Shown in pieces: positions 15,997 to 24,591 of a stretch of DNA of 64,000 nt. Source of the stretch: Ruminococcus turbiniformis (GTDB lineage Bacteria > Bacillota > Clostridia > Lachnospirales > Lachnospiraceae); assembly GCF_020687545.1 (NCBI RefSeq), contig NZ_JAJEQX010000024.1, positions 1-64,000 of the forward strand, written 5' to 3'. Position 1 is the first letter of the stretch, and every line of letters starts with the position of its first letter. The position numbers were made by a program, and so were the translations under genes. The notes under the pieces are model-generated. The model did not search any database. It worked only from the letters and a program-made list of their open reading frames with translations, and was not told where the DNA came from.

Positions 15997-17958
15997 TTAA
16001 AGAATATCCATAGCTGCGAAATAGCCCTGATGGATTGCTTTTTTAACAATACCGGCTCCCGTACAGTCACCTACTGCGCGGAAGGATTCCCAATACGGCC
16101 ATGAACGAAGCTCTTCTACCACTTTGTTGTTTCCAATGCTTCCAATGGCATAGAGCACGGTGTCGGCGGGCAGTATGTGCTCAACGCATTCGGTATCTTC
16201 ATAGGTGACTGCATCTGCGGAAATGGATTTTGTGGATGCGTTTTTCACGACATGTACGGAGGAAGCATATTTCCTGAAGATCTCTTCTATTGTGGGTTTG
16301 ATAAACATATTAGCATCCCGGAGAATAATATCCGTTAATTCCAGAATGGTAATATCCTTTCCTTCTTCCGCAAATTTTACTGCCAGTTCGCAGTTAATCA
16401 GACCTCCTCCGATTAAAACGACTTTCTGACCAATGGTGTCCGCTTGATAGTAACCGGCTGTAGCATGTTTTGCGTATTCGATTCCCGGAATATCAGGAAT
16501 TCTCGGTGAAGAACCGGAAGCTACGATAATGTCTGTAGGACGGAGCCGATCCAACAAGGTAAGATTTGCCTCTGTATCATATAAAACGTGAATTCCACGT
16601 TTGTTTACCTGGCGGATATAATAATCCTTCAGTTGCTTAAGATCGTCTTTATGTCCGTAATCCGTAAACAATAGTGTTCCTCCAAGACAATCGTTTTTCT
16701 CAACCAGAGTAACCTGATGCCCACGGTCACAGGCTGTAATGGCTGCCTGCATACCACCTACGCCGCCTCCTACAATCAGTACACGTTTAGAAGACTGCGG
16801 ACTGGGGGTGTTTAGCAGGTAAGCTTCCTGACCTACGGTCGGATTGATATTGCACTGATAGAACCCGTTGTATAATCCGGCCATACAATCGGAACAACGA
16901 ATGCATGGTTTTACGTCTTCTTCTTTTCCGGTCAGCCATTTTTTTGGCAGATCCGAATCAGCCAGAATGCCTCTTCCGATGGAGAAAAAGTCAATGACTC
17001 CTTCCCGAATCAAGTCATCCATCTTTTTCGGATCGTTATGTCCTCCCACTGCCGAGATATAGGAGGTTACACCTCTTTTTTTCAGCTCTCTTGCAATAGG
17101 GATATTGATAAAATGATCCATCAGGGGATTGACCCAGCAGTAATGTTCAGAATTATGGTAGTCGCCGCTGGATATTTCTATGATGTCTACATATTTATCT
17201 ATCATTTTACAGAAAGCAACACAGTCATCTAAAGACCATCCGTTGTTCTGGTGTTCGTCCCCGCTGATTCTTGTCTGGATCACAACCTTTGGGCCCACTT
17301 TTTCCCGAACTGCCTTAAAGACCTGCAGAGGAAATTTTGCACGGTTTTCAATGGAACCGCCAAATTCATCTGTACGTGTATTCCAGGCAGGAGACAGGAA
17401 CTGTGCCAGGAGCCAGCCGTGACAGCATTGGATCATAATCTGATTAAAGCCTGCCTGTACAGCACAGAAAGCAGCTTCTGCAAAATCGTTTGCGATACGG
17501 TCCATGTCTGCCTGGTCCATTGCCTTGACATGGGTTCCTGATTCCTTGCTCATGTCCACCGGACCTACAACGGTACCGTTGGAATCTCTGTTGAAAAAGG
17601 GTTCGGCAAACAGACCGGCATGAGCCAGCTGGATACATGGATTGGCCCCGTGTCTTGTGATGGCATCCGTGTATTTAATCCAGTCCTTGGCAGGAAGAAC
17701 CATTCGTTTGAAATCGGGACGGATTTCGTCTACATTTGGTCTGCGAACAGCGTCCACAGCATTGACGGGTGTTTCACCATAATTGACGCTGGCAGCTCCG
17801 CCTCTTGCTTTTTTTTCATAAAGCATTACAGTTCTGAAATCCGGAGCTCCGCTGTATTCATCCGGCCAGGTCAGCCCTGTAGGGGTGGAAAAAATCCGGT
17901 TTCGGTAATAAATGCCCCGGATCGTAAGAGGGCTACCAAGATAAGGATATTTGTTCAT
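15997..17958 (-). CDS. FMN / 4Fe-4S / FAD-NAD(P) oxidoreductase of the old-yellow-enzyme type
   Basis: 653 aa. The N-terminal 340 residues are an OYE-type FMN barrel (IQLAHAGLFAEPFF, GGSIENRAKFPLQV). Near residue 350 a cysteine cluster C-x2-C-x2-C-x10-C (KPCIRCSDC and later YQC) would bind a 4Fe-4S cluster. From about residue 390 there is a two-part FAD/NAD(P) domain (VLIVGGGVGGMQAA, VVLIGGGLINCEL, then AVGDCTG). This is the architecture of 2,4-dienoyl-CoA reductase, trimethylamine dehydrogenase, BaiCD/BaiH and N-methylproline demethylase. The substrate is unknown; the GcvT-like neighbour favours an N- or O-demethylation. It has its own start (GGGAG ribosome binding site) and terminator. Confidence 0.85.
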   Translation of the reverse strand: MNKYPYLGSPLTIRGIYYRNRIFSTPTGLTWPDEYSGAPDFRTVMLYEKKARGGAASVNYGETPVNAVDAVRRPNVDEIRPDFKRMVLPAKDWIKYTDAITRHGANPCIQLAHAGLFAEPFFNRDSNGTVVGPVDMSKESGTHVKAMDQADMDRIANDFAEAAFCAVQAGFNQIMIQCCHGWLLAQFLSPAWNTRTDEFGGSIENRAKFPLQVFKAVREKVGPKVVIQTRISGDEHQNNGWSLDDCVAFCKMIDKYVDIIEISSGDYHNSEHYCWVNPLMDHFINIPIARELKKRGVTSYISAVGGHNDPKKMDDLIREGVIDFFSIGRGILADSDLPKKWLTGKEEDVKPCIRCSDCMAGLYNGFYQCNINPTVGQEAYLLNTPSPQSSKRVLIVGGGVGGMQAAITACDRGHQVTLVEKNDCLGGTLLFTDYGHKDDLKQLKDYYIRQVNKRGIHVLYDTEANLTLLDRLRPTDIIVASGSSPRIPDIPGIEYAKHATAGYYQADTIGQKVVLIGGGLINCELAVKFAEEGKDITILELTDIILRDANMFIKPTIEEIFRKYASSVHVVKNASTKSISADAVTYEDTECVEHILPADTVLYAIGSIGNNKVVEELRSWPYWESFRAVGDCTGAGIVKKAIHQGYFAAMDIL

Positions 17959-18440
17959 TGTTATTTCTCCCTTCTGTATATTTTTGTTACTATTATTGTA
18001 AAAATATTAACAATTTGTCAGAGGATAAGATATGGCATTCTTTTATAAAAAGAAGAAGAATTTTCATCATTAATGACGAAATAAAACGAGGATTCTCCTC
18101 TCAGACAGAGGAGAAACTGAAATAGAAATGGATATAACCGTACTCTTGATCTGGTCCTATAAAGATAGTCAATTAACAGTATTTTTATCAGGACACCGGA
18201 ATCAATAAATTTTCTGCCGACATGGGAATAATAGAATCTATATCAAGATGGACTATTTGGAGTTATCTGCGTTGTTTTCCCATCATAAAAAATGACCTTC
18301 TGCAATTGATATAATCAGTATATCTTACAGAAAGTCATTTCTCGTTAGTTTGTCAACAACTCCACAATTTTACGCTACCCGATAACCTACTTTTTCAAAC
18401 TTTTATATGATCACCTTGTTCTTTCATAATTATTATTGTC
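17959..18440. other. Intergenic region with hairpins
   Basis: 480 bp with no gene. It must contain the promoter of the oxidoreductase gene (minus strand, A/T-rich near 17975-18010). It also holds a perfect 9-bp hairpin TTCTCCTCT/AGAGGAGAA (18093-18115) and the terminator of the SDR gene (18287-18342). Confidence 0.5.
18287..18342 (-). terminator. Terminator of the GcvT-SDR transcript
   Basis: On the minus strand AAATGACTTTCTG pairs with CAGAAGGTCATT across a 25-nt A/T-rich loop, followed by TTTTTT. It lies 100 bp after the SDR stop. Confidence 0.65.
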
Positions 18441-19355
18441 TTATTTATTTGTTTTGGGAGGGTACTGCTGGCACGGAGCCTGAAAAGACACAATGTTTCT
18501 CATCATACCGCTGTCAGCAACTATACATTCCCCGGTAACACCATCTGCCATCTTTGTGCACATGCCGTATACCACAATTGCAACACTGTCTGCAGTAGGT
18601 ACTCCATCAATTGGTGCAACTTTCAGTTCCTGAACGATTTCCATCTGTTTTTCCGGTGGAAGAGTGTGAACCGGACCGGTGGAAACAGCGCCTGGCGTTT
18701 TCATTCCCCCTGGGGCAACTGTGTTTACCATGATTCCAAAACGTTTTAATTCTTTTGCAAGTTCCTGTGTCATTGCTACGATACCACCTTTGGATGCTAC
18801 ATAATGAGCATAGCCGCCAAAAATTGGCTGCGACAGGAAGGCAGAATTAGAAGAAACAAGTACCATTTTCCCTTTTATATCATGTTCAATCATGTATTTG
18901 CTGACGTATTTCGCACAGCGATATGCTCCAGTAAGATTAACATCAATTACACGCTGAAATTCTTCTTCCGGAAGATCATAGATATGCGCAAAACTCCATG
19001 AGCCGCCTGATGTAACAAGAATGTCAACGGAGCCATAAGTATCTGCTGTAAATGCCACCAGATTTTTTACATCCTCTTCACTTCTGACGTCTGTTCTGCA
19101 GTAAGAAACTTCATAACCTTTTGATTTCAGAAGTGCGAGTGCATCGCCCCCTCTTTCTTCATTTGAACTTGCAATGACAACTTTTGCGCCGCCCTGACAA
19201 AGTCTTTGGGCTACGCAAAAACCAAGTCCTGAAGTACCGCCAGTGACAATTGTAACCTGGCCTTTCACGTAAAGCATATCTTCAAGGGGAAGTGTGTCTG
19301 TGATGTAACTGTTCATAATAGCCTTTCCAACGGCTTTTGGATCAAAATTATTCAT
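18441..19355 (-). CDS. Short-chain dehydrogenase/reductase (SDR)
   Basis: 304 aa. Classical SDR motifs: TGGTSGLG for the nucleotide, the catalytic Asn region NLTGAYR, Ser in VLVSSNSA and Y-x3-K in YAHYVASKGG. Asp in CRTDVRS suggests a normal cofactor pocket. The start at 19355 (MNNFDPK) is chosen because AAAGGAG lies 7-8 nt before it; the frame is open further upstream but without a ribosome binding site. It begins 30 bp after the GcvT-like gene on the same strand, so the two are co-transcribed. It probably oxidises or reduces an alcohol/ketone in the pathway of this cluster. Confidence 0.85.
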   Translation of the reverse strand: MNNFDPKAVGKAIMNSYITDTLPLEDMLYVKGQVTIVTGGTSGLGFCVAQRLCQGGAKVVIASSNEERGGDALALLKSKGYEVSYCRTDVRSEEDVKNLVAFTADTYGSVDILVTSGGSWSFAHIYDLPEEEFQRVIDVNLTGAYRCAKYVSKYMIEHDIKGKMVLVSSNSAFLSQPIFGGYAHYVASKGGIVAMTQELAKELKRFGIMVNTVAPGGMKTPGAVSTGPVHTLPPEKQMEIVQELKVAPIDGVPTADSVAIVVYGMCTKMADGVTGECIVADSGMMRNIVSFQAPCQQYPPKTNK

Positions 19356-19384
19356 AAGAAAACTCCTTTCAGATAAAAAATAAA

Positions 19385-20250
19385 TCAAATAAATGGTAAT
19401 GTATGAATTTCTGCCTCATATCCATGAAGAAGGACTTTGTCACCAGGCTTTACACAGCCTTTTTTTACAAGCAGATAGCCGATATTTTTATCCAGCACAT
19501 AGCTGTATACCAATTTAGATACCCGGCCGATTTCTTCTCCATTAACAATGACGGGTTCCCCAGGCCCCCCAAGGTGTTTGCTTCTGATGAAAACATCCGG
19601 CTCATCCACAGTAAATCCGATTAATTCTCTGGATGCACCGTTTTCCCGGATATGAAGTAGGGCGTCTTTTCCGATAAACTCTTTTTCATAATTAATTCCA
19701 CGGTCCAGGCCCACTTCAAGGGGATTGGTATGACGCAGATCTCTCATATACATAAAGCCTGCTTCGCAGGGCAATGTCCATGCCATAATCTGGAATTCCG
19801 TTACTTCTACAGCATGAAAGGTTTTTCCTGTTTCCCGGATTTTTTCTTCCAGCAGATCAGAATTTTCAGCGGAACAATAGATTTCATAGCCTAATTTTTC
19901 ACCGGTATATCCTGCACGATTAACCATTACCGGTATTCCCTCAATTTCATTTTGGGCAAAGCTGAAGAATTTCATAGCATCTACGGGTTCCTTAACAAGA
20001 GCATTGACCATGTCTTTGGATTTTGGCCCTTGTACCGCATACATACTGAGGGTGGAAGTAATATCCTGATACGTTACATGATAGGAACCTTTGTGCTGGT
20101 CAAACCAATTTTTCAGATAATGGACGAAAAGAGTGGAAACCCAAAATCTATTTTCATCCATACGGAATATAACAACATCGTCGATAATTTCTCCATTCTC
20201 ATTTAGCATGGTTGTATATCTTTCACGGCCCGGTTTCAGATTGCTGATGT
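19385..20250 (-). pseudogene. GcvT-like aminomethyltransferase, N-terminally truncated
   Basis: About 275-290 residues of a glycine-cleavage T-protein family member: TTMLNENGEIIDDVVIFRM carries the conserved acidic pair, then FSFAQNEIEGIPVMVNRAGY, GEKLGYEIYC and a C-terminal barrel (IGFTVDEPD, IGRVSKLVYSYVL). The family transfers one-carbon units to tetrahydrofolate and includes demethylases. The coding sequence continues in frame to about 20250 without a start, then runs into a piece of the ORF6N gene, so the first 80-100 residues are gone. The promoter of the downstream SDR was probably lost too, unless a new one formed. Confidence 0.75.
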
Positions 20251-20432
20251 TAGAAGTGAAATATACGAAGGTATTCCATGACCGTTTCTTAATTCTTGAC
20301 CGAGAAACAGCCTACCATGTGGGGGCATCCCTGAAAGACGCAGGAAAGAAATGTTTTGGAATCAACCTTATCCAAGATGCAGGGATAATTAAGGATATAT
20401 TGCAGAGATTGGAACTGGAAATGGAGGAATAA
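20251..20432 (+). pseudogene. 3' fragment of a second ORF6N-type gene
   Basis: The last 60 codons (LEVKYTKVFHDRFLILDRET to the stop) match the end of the ORF6N gene at 382-562, in opposite orientation, with about one difference in ten bases, mostly synonymous. The match starts sharply at 20251. It contains the HDRFLILD motif but no start or DNA-binding domain. The divergence shows it came from a related gene, not a recent copy. Confidence 0.85.
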
Positions 20433-20558
20433 ATTTGACACCTTACCATTTCCCTGATAATGGGCTGATTGCTAATCATCTGCAAAACAAAGGTGTTAAA
20501 ATCATATAAAATCAGCGATAATACACAGGTACAAGATAACATCTGTAATCAGTGAAAA

Positions 20559-20699
20559 GCCAGTAAATACGGGGATTAGATAACACTACGAGGGAGCAGC
20601 GTGATAGCAAACCACACTTCTCCTAAGCGAAAGGCCGCGCGTTCGAATCGCACCAGGGACGCCAGCGCACAATGCCTGAAACCCTTATATTTACTGGGC
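20559..20699. repeat. Inverted repeat around the tRNA fragment
   Basis: GCCAGTAAATA (20559-20569) and TATTTACTGGGC (20688-20699) are near-perfect inverted copies flanking the tRNA piece. Integrase arm-type sites or the ends of an inserted segment are possible explanations. Confidence 0.35.
20620..20664 (+). other. 3' fragment of tRNA-Arg(CCT): probable attachment-site remnant
   Basis: 45 nt fit positions 32-76 of a tRNA without a gap: anticodon loop CTCCTAA (anticodon CCT), 3' anticodon stem GCGAA, variable loop AGGCC, T-arm GCGCG-TTCGAAT-CGCAC, acceptor strand CAGGGAC, G73 and CCA. The preceding bases (CACTT) do not pair with the anticodon stem, so the 5' half is absent. Integrases that use tRNA genes leave exactly this: a 3' part from the anticodon loop onward. 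It marks the border between the accessory DNA on the left and core genes on the right. Confidence 0.75.
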
Positions 20700-20736
20700 T
20701 GCAGCGATTTTTATCGTTGTTTCGAACTATAGTAAT

Positions 20737-22464
20737 TTATTCCTTCCCTTTGCTTTTTTTCTGGATTGTTCGCATTTTACTCTTGGTTATGAATTGATAG
20801 TCCGTCCGGAAACCGCAGGTTTCGTGAAGAGCATCCGTAATCTTTTCCCGCTTGTATAGTGGGATGAATCCCTGCTCGTGTATCCCGGCGAAATTCATTG
20901 CTTTCAATGTATCCAGCAATTCCTCACAGGTATATTTTGAATCCAGTTTTTTCTCAAGGTAACGGTAGATGGTCAATGCAAGGAAACAGATCAGGAAATG
21001 TGCCTTGATCCGGTTCTCTTCCCGTAAATAAACCGGCCTTGCAGAAAAATCTGTCTTCATGATTCGGAAGTATTCCTCGATCTGCCATCTGCCTTCACTT
21101 ACTTTTAAAATATCACCGACCTCATCATCCAAAAGATCCGTGCATACTGCATAAAGCCCGTCATACTGCACCTCTTCTGCAATCTTATCCTCATCCAGAT
21201 ACTGTTTGATATCCGCGGTTTCTCCCTCTTTTGTAACAGCCATCTTTCCAATGAAACGTGCCGGGGCATTTGGGCTCTTCCGGTTCTTTTTTGTCTTCCC
21301 TGAATCCAGCATCTTTTGTGCCCGCTCCACCTGTTTGTCACGGGTGGATTTCTGATACAGGGCATACTTTGGGGAATAAGTTATGATCAGGCGTTGGTGC
21401 AGTTTTTTTGTGGTATACGGTTCGTCCTTGTAATAAAGCCCTTTGTCATCTTCCGGCAGTTTCGTGATGTCGACAAGCTTGTCATCAGAGACCCGTTTAA
21501 ATTCCTGCGGGTTCAGCGCCCACTCTTTTTCTTCTTTCTTCAGCTTTTTGATCGACTGGGTTACGATATAAGCCCGCTCTCCCATGTGGTTGTATTCACG
21601 GATGGATTCCGAACCCAGACCGGCGTCACTGCAGTAAATAAATTTCTGGCATCCGAAATCCCCAAGGACTTTCTTTTCCAGCGGCTTCAGCGATGTCTGC
21701 TCGTTTGCGTTTCCCGGGAAGAGGGAGAAGGCAAGGGGAATCCCGTCTCCATCCATGAACAGCCCCATTTGAATAATTGGGTTTGGCCTGTGCTCTTTAC
21801 TCTTCCCGTATTTTTTACTGCCGTCTTCCTGTTCGATCTCAAAGTAATAATTGGAACAGTCATAATAGAGGATCTTATCATTCCTTTGACCCATGAAATG
21901 GCTGTTTTTATAGACTTCTGCCTGGATCAGGTCGCATTCAGCGCCGAGAACATCCAATGCACGGTATACATCATGGAGTTCATAGGAAGGTTTTTCCAGA
22001 AACTCCGATGCAGCCTTATAGGAAGAACGCTTGCTGCAGGGCTCCAGTATCCTTGCATAGATCAAGTCGGAAAGGATCGCGTTGATGTCATATTTAAATT
22101 TATATCTTTGTTTCAATTTCCGACAGATCTTATTCATCTGCATCTGATAATAGATCGATTGAAGGAAAAGGTAGCCTCCCCGGTAAAAAAACTGCTTATC
22201 ATAATCTAACTGCCTGTCTGCGTGGAATGGGATCAAAACGGTTTTGGTTTCTTTTTCTTTTTTATATTTTTCGGTTTCTATTTTCACTTCATTTTTTGCC
22301 CATGCAAGGACATCATCTCTTGTCGGACCATGCTCAACTAAAAGCTGTTCTAAAGTTCCCAGCTTGCGGACGATCATGGAAGAAGTGCTGCCATTAGCTT
22401 TTACATAAGATCTACAGATATAAAATGACTCTGCATTTTTGGATTTTGATATGTGAAGATTCAC
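20737..22464 (-). CDS. IS1634-family transposase (IS4-like DDE)
   Basis: 575 aa from a GTG at 22464, preceded by AAGGAGGG at 7 nt; the upstream ATG has no ribosome binding site. Features are the DDE segments ILYYDCSNYYFEIE, FIYCSDAGLGS and, late, EGRWQIEEYFRIMKTDF with the catalytic Glu (YREK-like region), plus the IS1634-type ending with CEELLDTLKAMNFAG. It appears intact. The left end lies close to 20717 and the right end near 22600, but the terminal inverted repeats are too weak to fix them. It sits directly beside the tRNA fragment. Confidence 0.85.
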   Translation of the reverse strand: MNLHISKSKNAESFYICRSYVKANGSTSSMIVRKLGTLEQLLVEHGPTRDDVLAWAKNEVKIETEKYKKEKETKTVLIPFHADRQLDYDKQFFYRGGYLFLQSIYYQMQMNKICRKLKQRYKFKYDINAILSDLIYARILEPCSKRSSYKAASEFLEKPSYELHDVYRALDVLGAECDLIQAEVYKNSHFMGQRNDKILYYDCSNYYFEIEQEDGSKKYGKSKEHRPNPIIQMGLFMDGDGIPLAFSLFPGNANEQTSLKPLEKKVLGDFGCQKFIYCSDAGLGSESIREYNHMGERAYIVTQSIKKLKKEEKEWALNPQEFKRVSDDKLVDITKLPEDDKGLYYKDEPYTTKKLHQRLIITYSPKYALYQKSTRDKQVERAQKMLDSGKTKKNRKSPNAPARFIGKMAVTKEGETADIKQYLDEDKIAEEVQYDGLYAVCTDLLDDEVGDILKVSEGRWQIEEYFRIMKTDFSARPVYLREENRIKAHFLICFLALTIYRYLEKKLDSKYTCEELLDTLKAMNFAGIHEQGFIPLYKREKITDALHETCGFRTDYQFITKSKMRTIQKKSKGKE

Positions 22465-22540
22465 AGATAATCCCTCCTTCCCCTTATTATACAATACAAT
22501 AACATAAAATAACATATATAAAAACTAAAAAATTGACACA

Positions 22541-22577
22541 AAAAAAGCAGGTTTTATGCGGCCTGCAAGTATTTTTT
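22541..22577. terminator. Hairpin near the IS right end
   Basis: An A-run, GCAGG (22547-22551), a 10-nt loop, CCTGC (22562-22566), then TATTTTTTT. Insertion sequences often carry such a transcription-blocking hairpin upstream of the transposase. Confidence 0.4.
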
Positions 22578-22704
22578 TAATTATTCAACTGTCAAACTTC
22601 CGTGTATAACTTTATCAGCAGAAAGATAATTCTGGAGGACTGAATAGATTTCAATATGATATAATGAGGAAAATAATTCAGAAGCGGTGAGGAAAGAATC
22701 GGGA

Positions 22705-23535
22705 ATGGGAAATATAATTGAAATCAGAGACTTTGACGCGAAAGAGCTGGATATCTATGCCAGACTGACAGAGGCACAGCTTCTGAACAAAGACAGACCG
22801 GAAGATGGTCTTTTTATCGCGGAGAGCCCGAAAGTGATTCTGCGGGCGCTGGATGCGGGATACGAGCCGGTCTCAGTGCTCGCTGAGGACAGATGCGCAG
22901 AGAGAGAAGCGGAGGAGATTATAAGGAGATATCCGGATATCCCTGTCTATACCGCACCGTTTGATGTGCTGACGCAGCTTACCGGATATAAGCTGACAAG
23001 AGGTCTGCTCTGCGTCATGCGCCGGAAAAGACTTCCGAAAGTGAGCGGGCTGTGCAGAGGAGCCCGCCGCATTGCTGTTCTGGAGAATGTGATGAATCCG
23101 ACAAATGTTGGGGCGATCATCCGCTCTGCGGCGGCTCTGAACATGGATGCGGTTCTTTTCACCCCGGGCTGCAGCAATCCGCTGTACCGGAGGGCGATCC
23201 GGGTCAGTATGGGTACTGTATTTCAGATACCGTGGACGTTCCTTGCGGAGGAGGAAGCGGGAGTGTGGCCGGAAAAGGGGATGGAATATCTGAAGTCTCT
23301 TGGATACCGCACGGCGGCAATGGCCCTTCACGATGAGTCGGTGGATATTGACGACCGAAGGCTCAGGGAAGAAGAGAAGCTGGCTGTGATTCTCGGGACG
23401 GAAGGAGACGGCCTCTCGGACAAAACGATACATATGGCTGACTATACGATCAAGATTCCCATGTCTCACGGTGTTGATTCTCTGAATGTGGCTGCCGCCT
23501 CAGCGGTGGCATTCTGGGAGCTGAGACGGCGATGA
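22705..23535 (+). CDS. TrmH/SpoU-family RNA methyltransferase
   Basis: 276 aa. An N-terminal substrate-binding domain (FIAESPKVILRALDAG) is followed by a SPOUT domain with the three family motifs: ENVMNPTNVGAIIRSAAALN, LGTEGDGLS and IPMSHGVDSLNVAAASAV, which form the knotted SAM pocket. Members methylate the 2'-O of ribose in rRNA or tRNA; the exact target is not predictable. The ATG at 22705 is preferred over the GTG at 22687 because of the GAGGAAAG before it. A TATAAT at 22660-22665 is a probable -10. A strong terminator follows. Confidence 0.85.
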   Translation: MGNIIEIRDFDAKELDIYARLTEAQLLNKDRPEDGLFIAESPKVILRALDAGYEPVSVLAEDRCAEREAEEIIRRYPDIPVYTAPFDVLTQLTGYKLTRGLLCVMRRKRLPKVSGLCRGARRIAVLENVMNPTNVGAIIRSAAALNMDAVLFTPGCSNPLYRRAIRVSMGTVFQIPWTFLAEEEAGVWPEKGMEYLKSLGYRTAAMALHDESVDIDDRRLREEEKLAVILGTEGDGLSDKTIHMADYTIKIPMSHGVDSLNVAAASAVAFWELRRR

Positions 23536-23562
23536 ATATTTAACTTCGGTCTGAGAGATCAA

Positions 23563-23609
23563 AAAAAGCAGCGAATGCATTGGTTCCTCCGATGCTTTCG
23601 CTGCTTTTT
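23563..23609 (+). terminator. Strong terminator after the methyltransferase
   Basis: AAAAAGCAGCGAA pairs with TTCGCTGCTTTTT around a loop that itself has GCAT/ATGC pairing. It is A-rich before and T-rich after, so it may work in both directions. Confidence 0.85.
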
Positions 23610-23688
23610 CGTTACAGGTGGTATTTATATAGGACAGCTTAAAGTCTATTCTCTGTATATCAAATGAAATGCAGAGGAGAGATGAGCT

Positions 23689-23790
23689 GTGAAAGGATAC
23701 AATACGGAGAACGGTTATATGGGATATGTTGACGGCGAGTACAGACTCTTCGCAAGCGAGGCCGATTATATGGAGTGGCTGGAAGATTAA
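23689..23790 (+). CDS. Conserved-looking 33-aa peptide
   Basis: GTG start with AGGAGAG 8-9 nt before it. The peptide has no Lys after residue 2 and is acidic and aromatic: NGYMGYVDGEYRLFASEADY, then MEWLED. The pattern GYMGYVDG-x-YRLFASE-x-DY is of a kind I associate with very short proteins of Lachnospiraceae, but no search was done. It lies between two terminators or promoters as a separate unit. The function is unknown. Confidence 0.6.
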   Translation: MKGYNTENGYMGYVDGEYRLFASEADYMEWLED

Positions 23791-23876
23791 GAAAAAGATG
23801 TACGATAAGAATCTCATCTGTGATATACTGGCTGTACGGACTTTTGTCCGCTTAACCGGAGACATGAGGTGAGGAT

Positions 23877-24590
23877 ATGGTACTGCGGGATAAGGATATC
23901 CGTGAACCGCTGTTTGATTTTCTTGAGGAAACATACGGGAAGATAAGAATTCTGGAAGAAAAAAATATGGGAAAATCCCGCGCGGATCTTGTCATGGTGC
24001 TGCCGGACGCACTCTGCGGAATCGAGATCAAAAGCGACGCGGACACGTATGCGAGACTGGCGGGACAGGTCAGGGATTACGACCGGTATTATGATTTTAA
24101 TATCGCGGTGGCCGGCGCGACTCACGGAATGCATATATGTGAACATGTTCCGGATTACTGGGGAGTCATCACGGCAGAGCTTGTGGAGGGTGAAGTGGAT
24201 TTTTATTTTCTGCGGAAGCCCCGGTACAATCCGAAGATGAGCTGGGAGAAGAAGCTGGAGATCCTCTGGCGTCCGGAACTTGCTCAGATTCAGGAATGGA
24301 ACGGCATGCCGAAATACAAGGACAAAAGCAAACATTTTGTGAGTGGGAAGATTGCGGAGAGAATACCGGAAAAGATACCGGAAGACGTTCTGAGAAGACA
24401 GATAAGCGGGCTTCTGTTCGAGAGAGATTACAATGAAGCTCCCCGGATACTTGCCGAGTACCGGAAGGGGGAGATTCAGAAGAAACTGGATCTGGAATCC
24501 GATCCGGCGAGGCAGGCGGAGCTGATGATGGAACAGGCGGAGAAGAGAAACTTTTTCCAAAGAAAGAGGAGAAGGGGCAGAAGGAGATAA
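23877..24590 (+). CDS. PD-(D/E)XK-like nuclease of the sce7726/MmcB type
   Basis: 237 aa. The core RADLVMVLPDALCGIEIKSD is a D-x(n)-E-x-K motif (Asp in ADLVMV, Glu and Lys in IEIKSD), and LAGQVRDYDRYYDFNIAVAG is the usual following helix and strand, as in MmcB/sce7726 proteins. The C-terminal 40 residues are very basic (KRNFFQRKRRRGRRR) and could bind nucleic acid. GAGGTG lies 5 nt before the ATG. The stop is 1 bp from the start of a WYL-domain regulator, so the two form an operon. A role in DNA metabolism or defence is inferred. Confidence 0.65.
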   Translation: MVLRDKDIREPLFDFLEETYGKIRILEEKNMGKSRADLVMVLPDALCGIEIKSDADTYARLAGQVRDYDRYYDFNIAVAGATHGMHICEHVPDYWGVITAELVEGEVDFYFLRKPRYNPKMSWEKKLEILWRPELAQIQEWNGMPKYKDKSKHFVSGKIAERIPEKIPEDVLRRQISGLLFERDYNEAPRILAEYRKGEIQKKLDLESDPARQAELMMEQAEKRNFFQRKRRRGRRR

Positions 24591-24591
24591 T

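Noticed and set aside
21316..22209. 297-codon plus-strand frame inside the transposase gene
   Set aside because: Antisense of the IS1634-type transposase; no ribosome binding site and no domain.
20717..22604. Exact ends of the IS1634-type element
   Set aside because: Candidate end sequences share only about half of their bases over 24 bp in A/T-rich DNA, and no target duplication was found, so no precise mobile-element boundaries are given.
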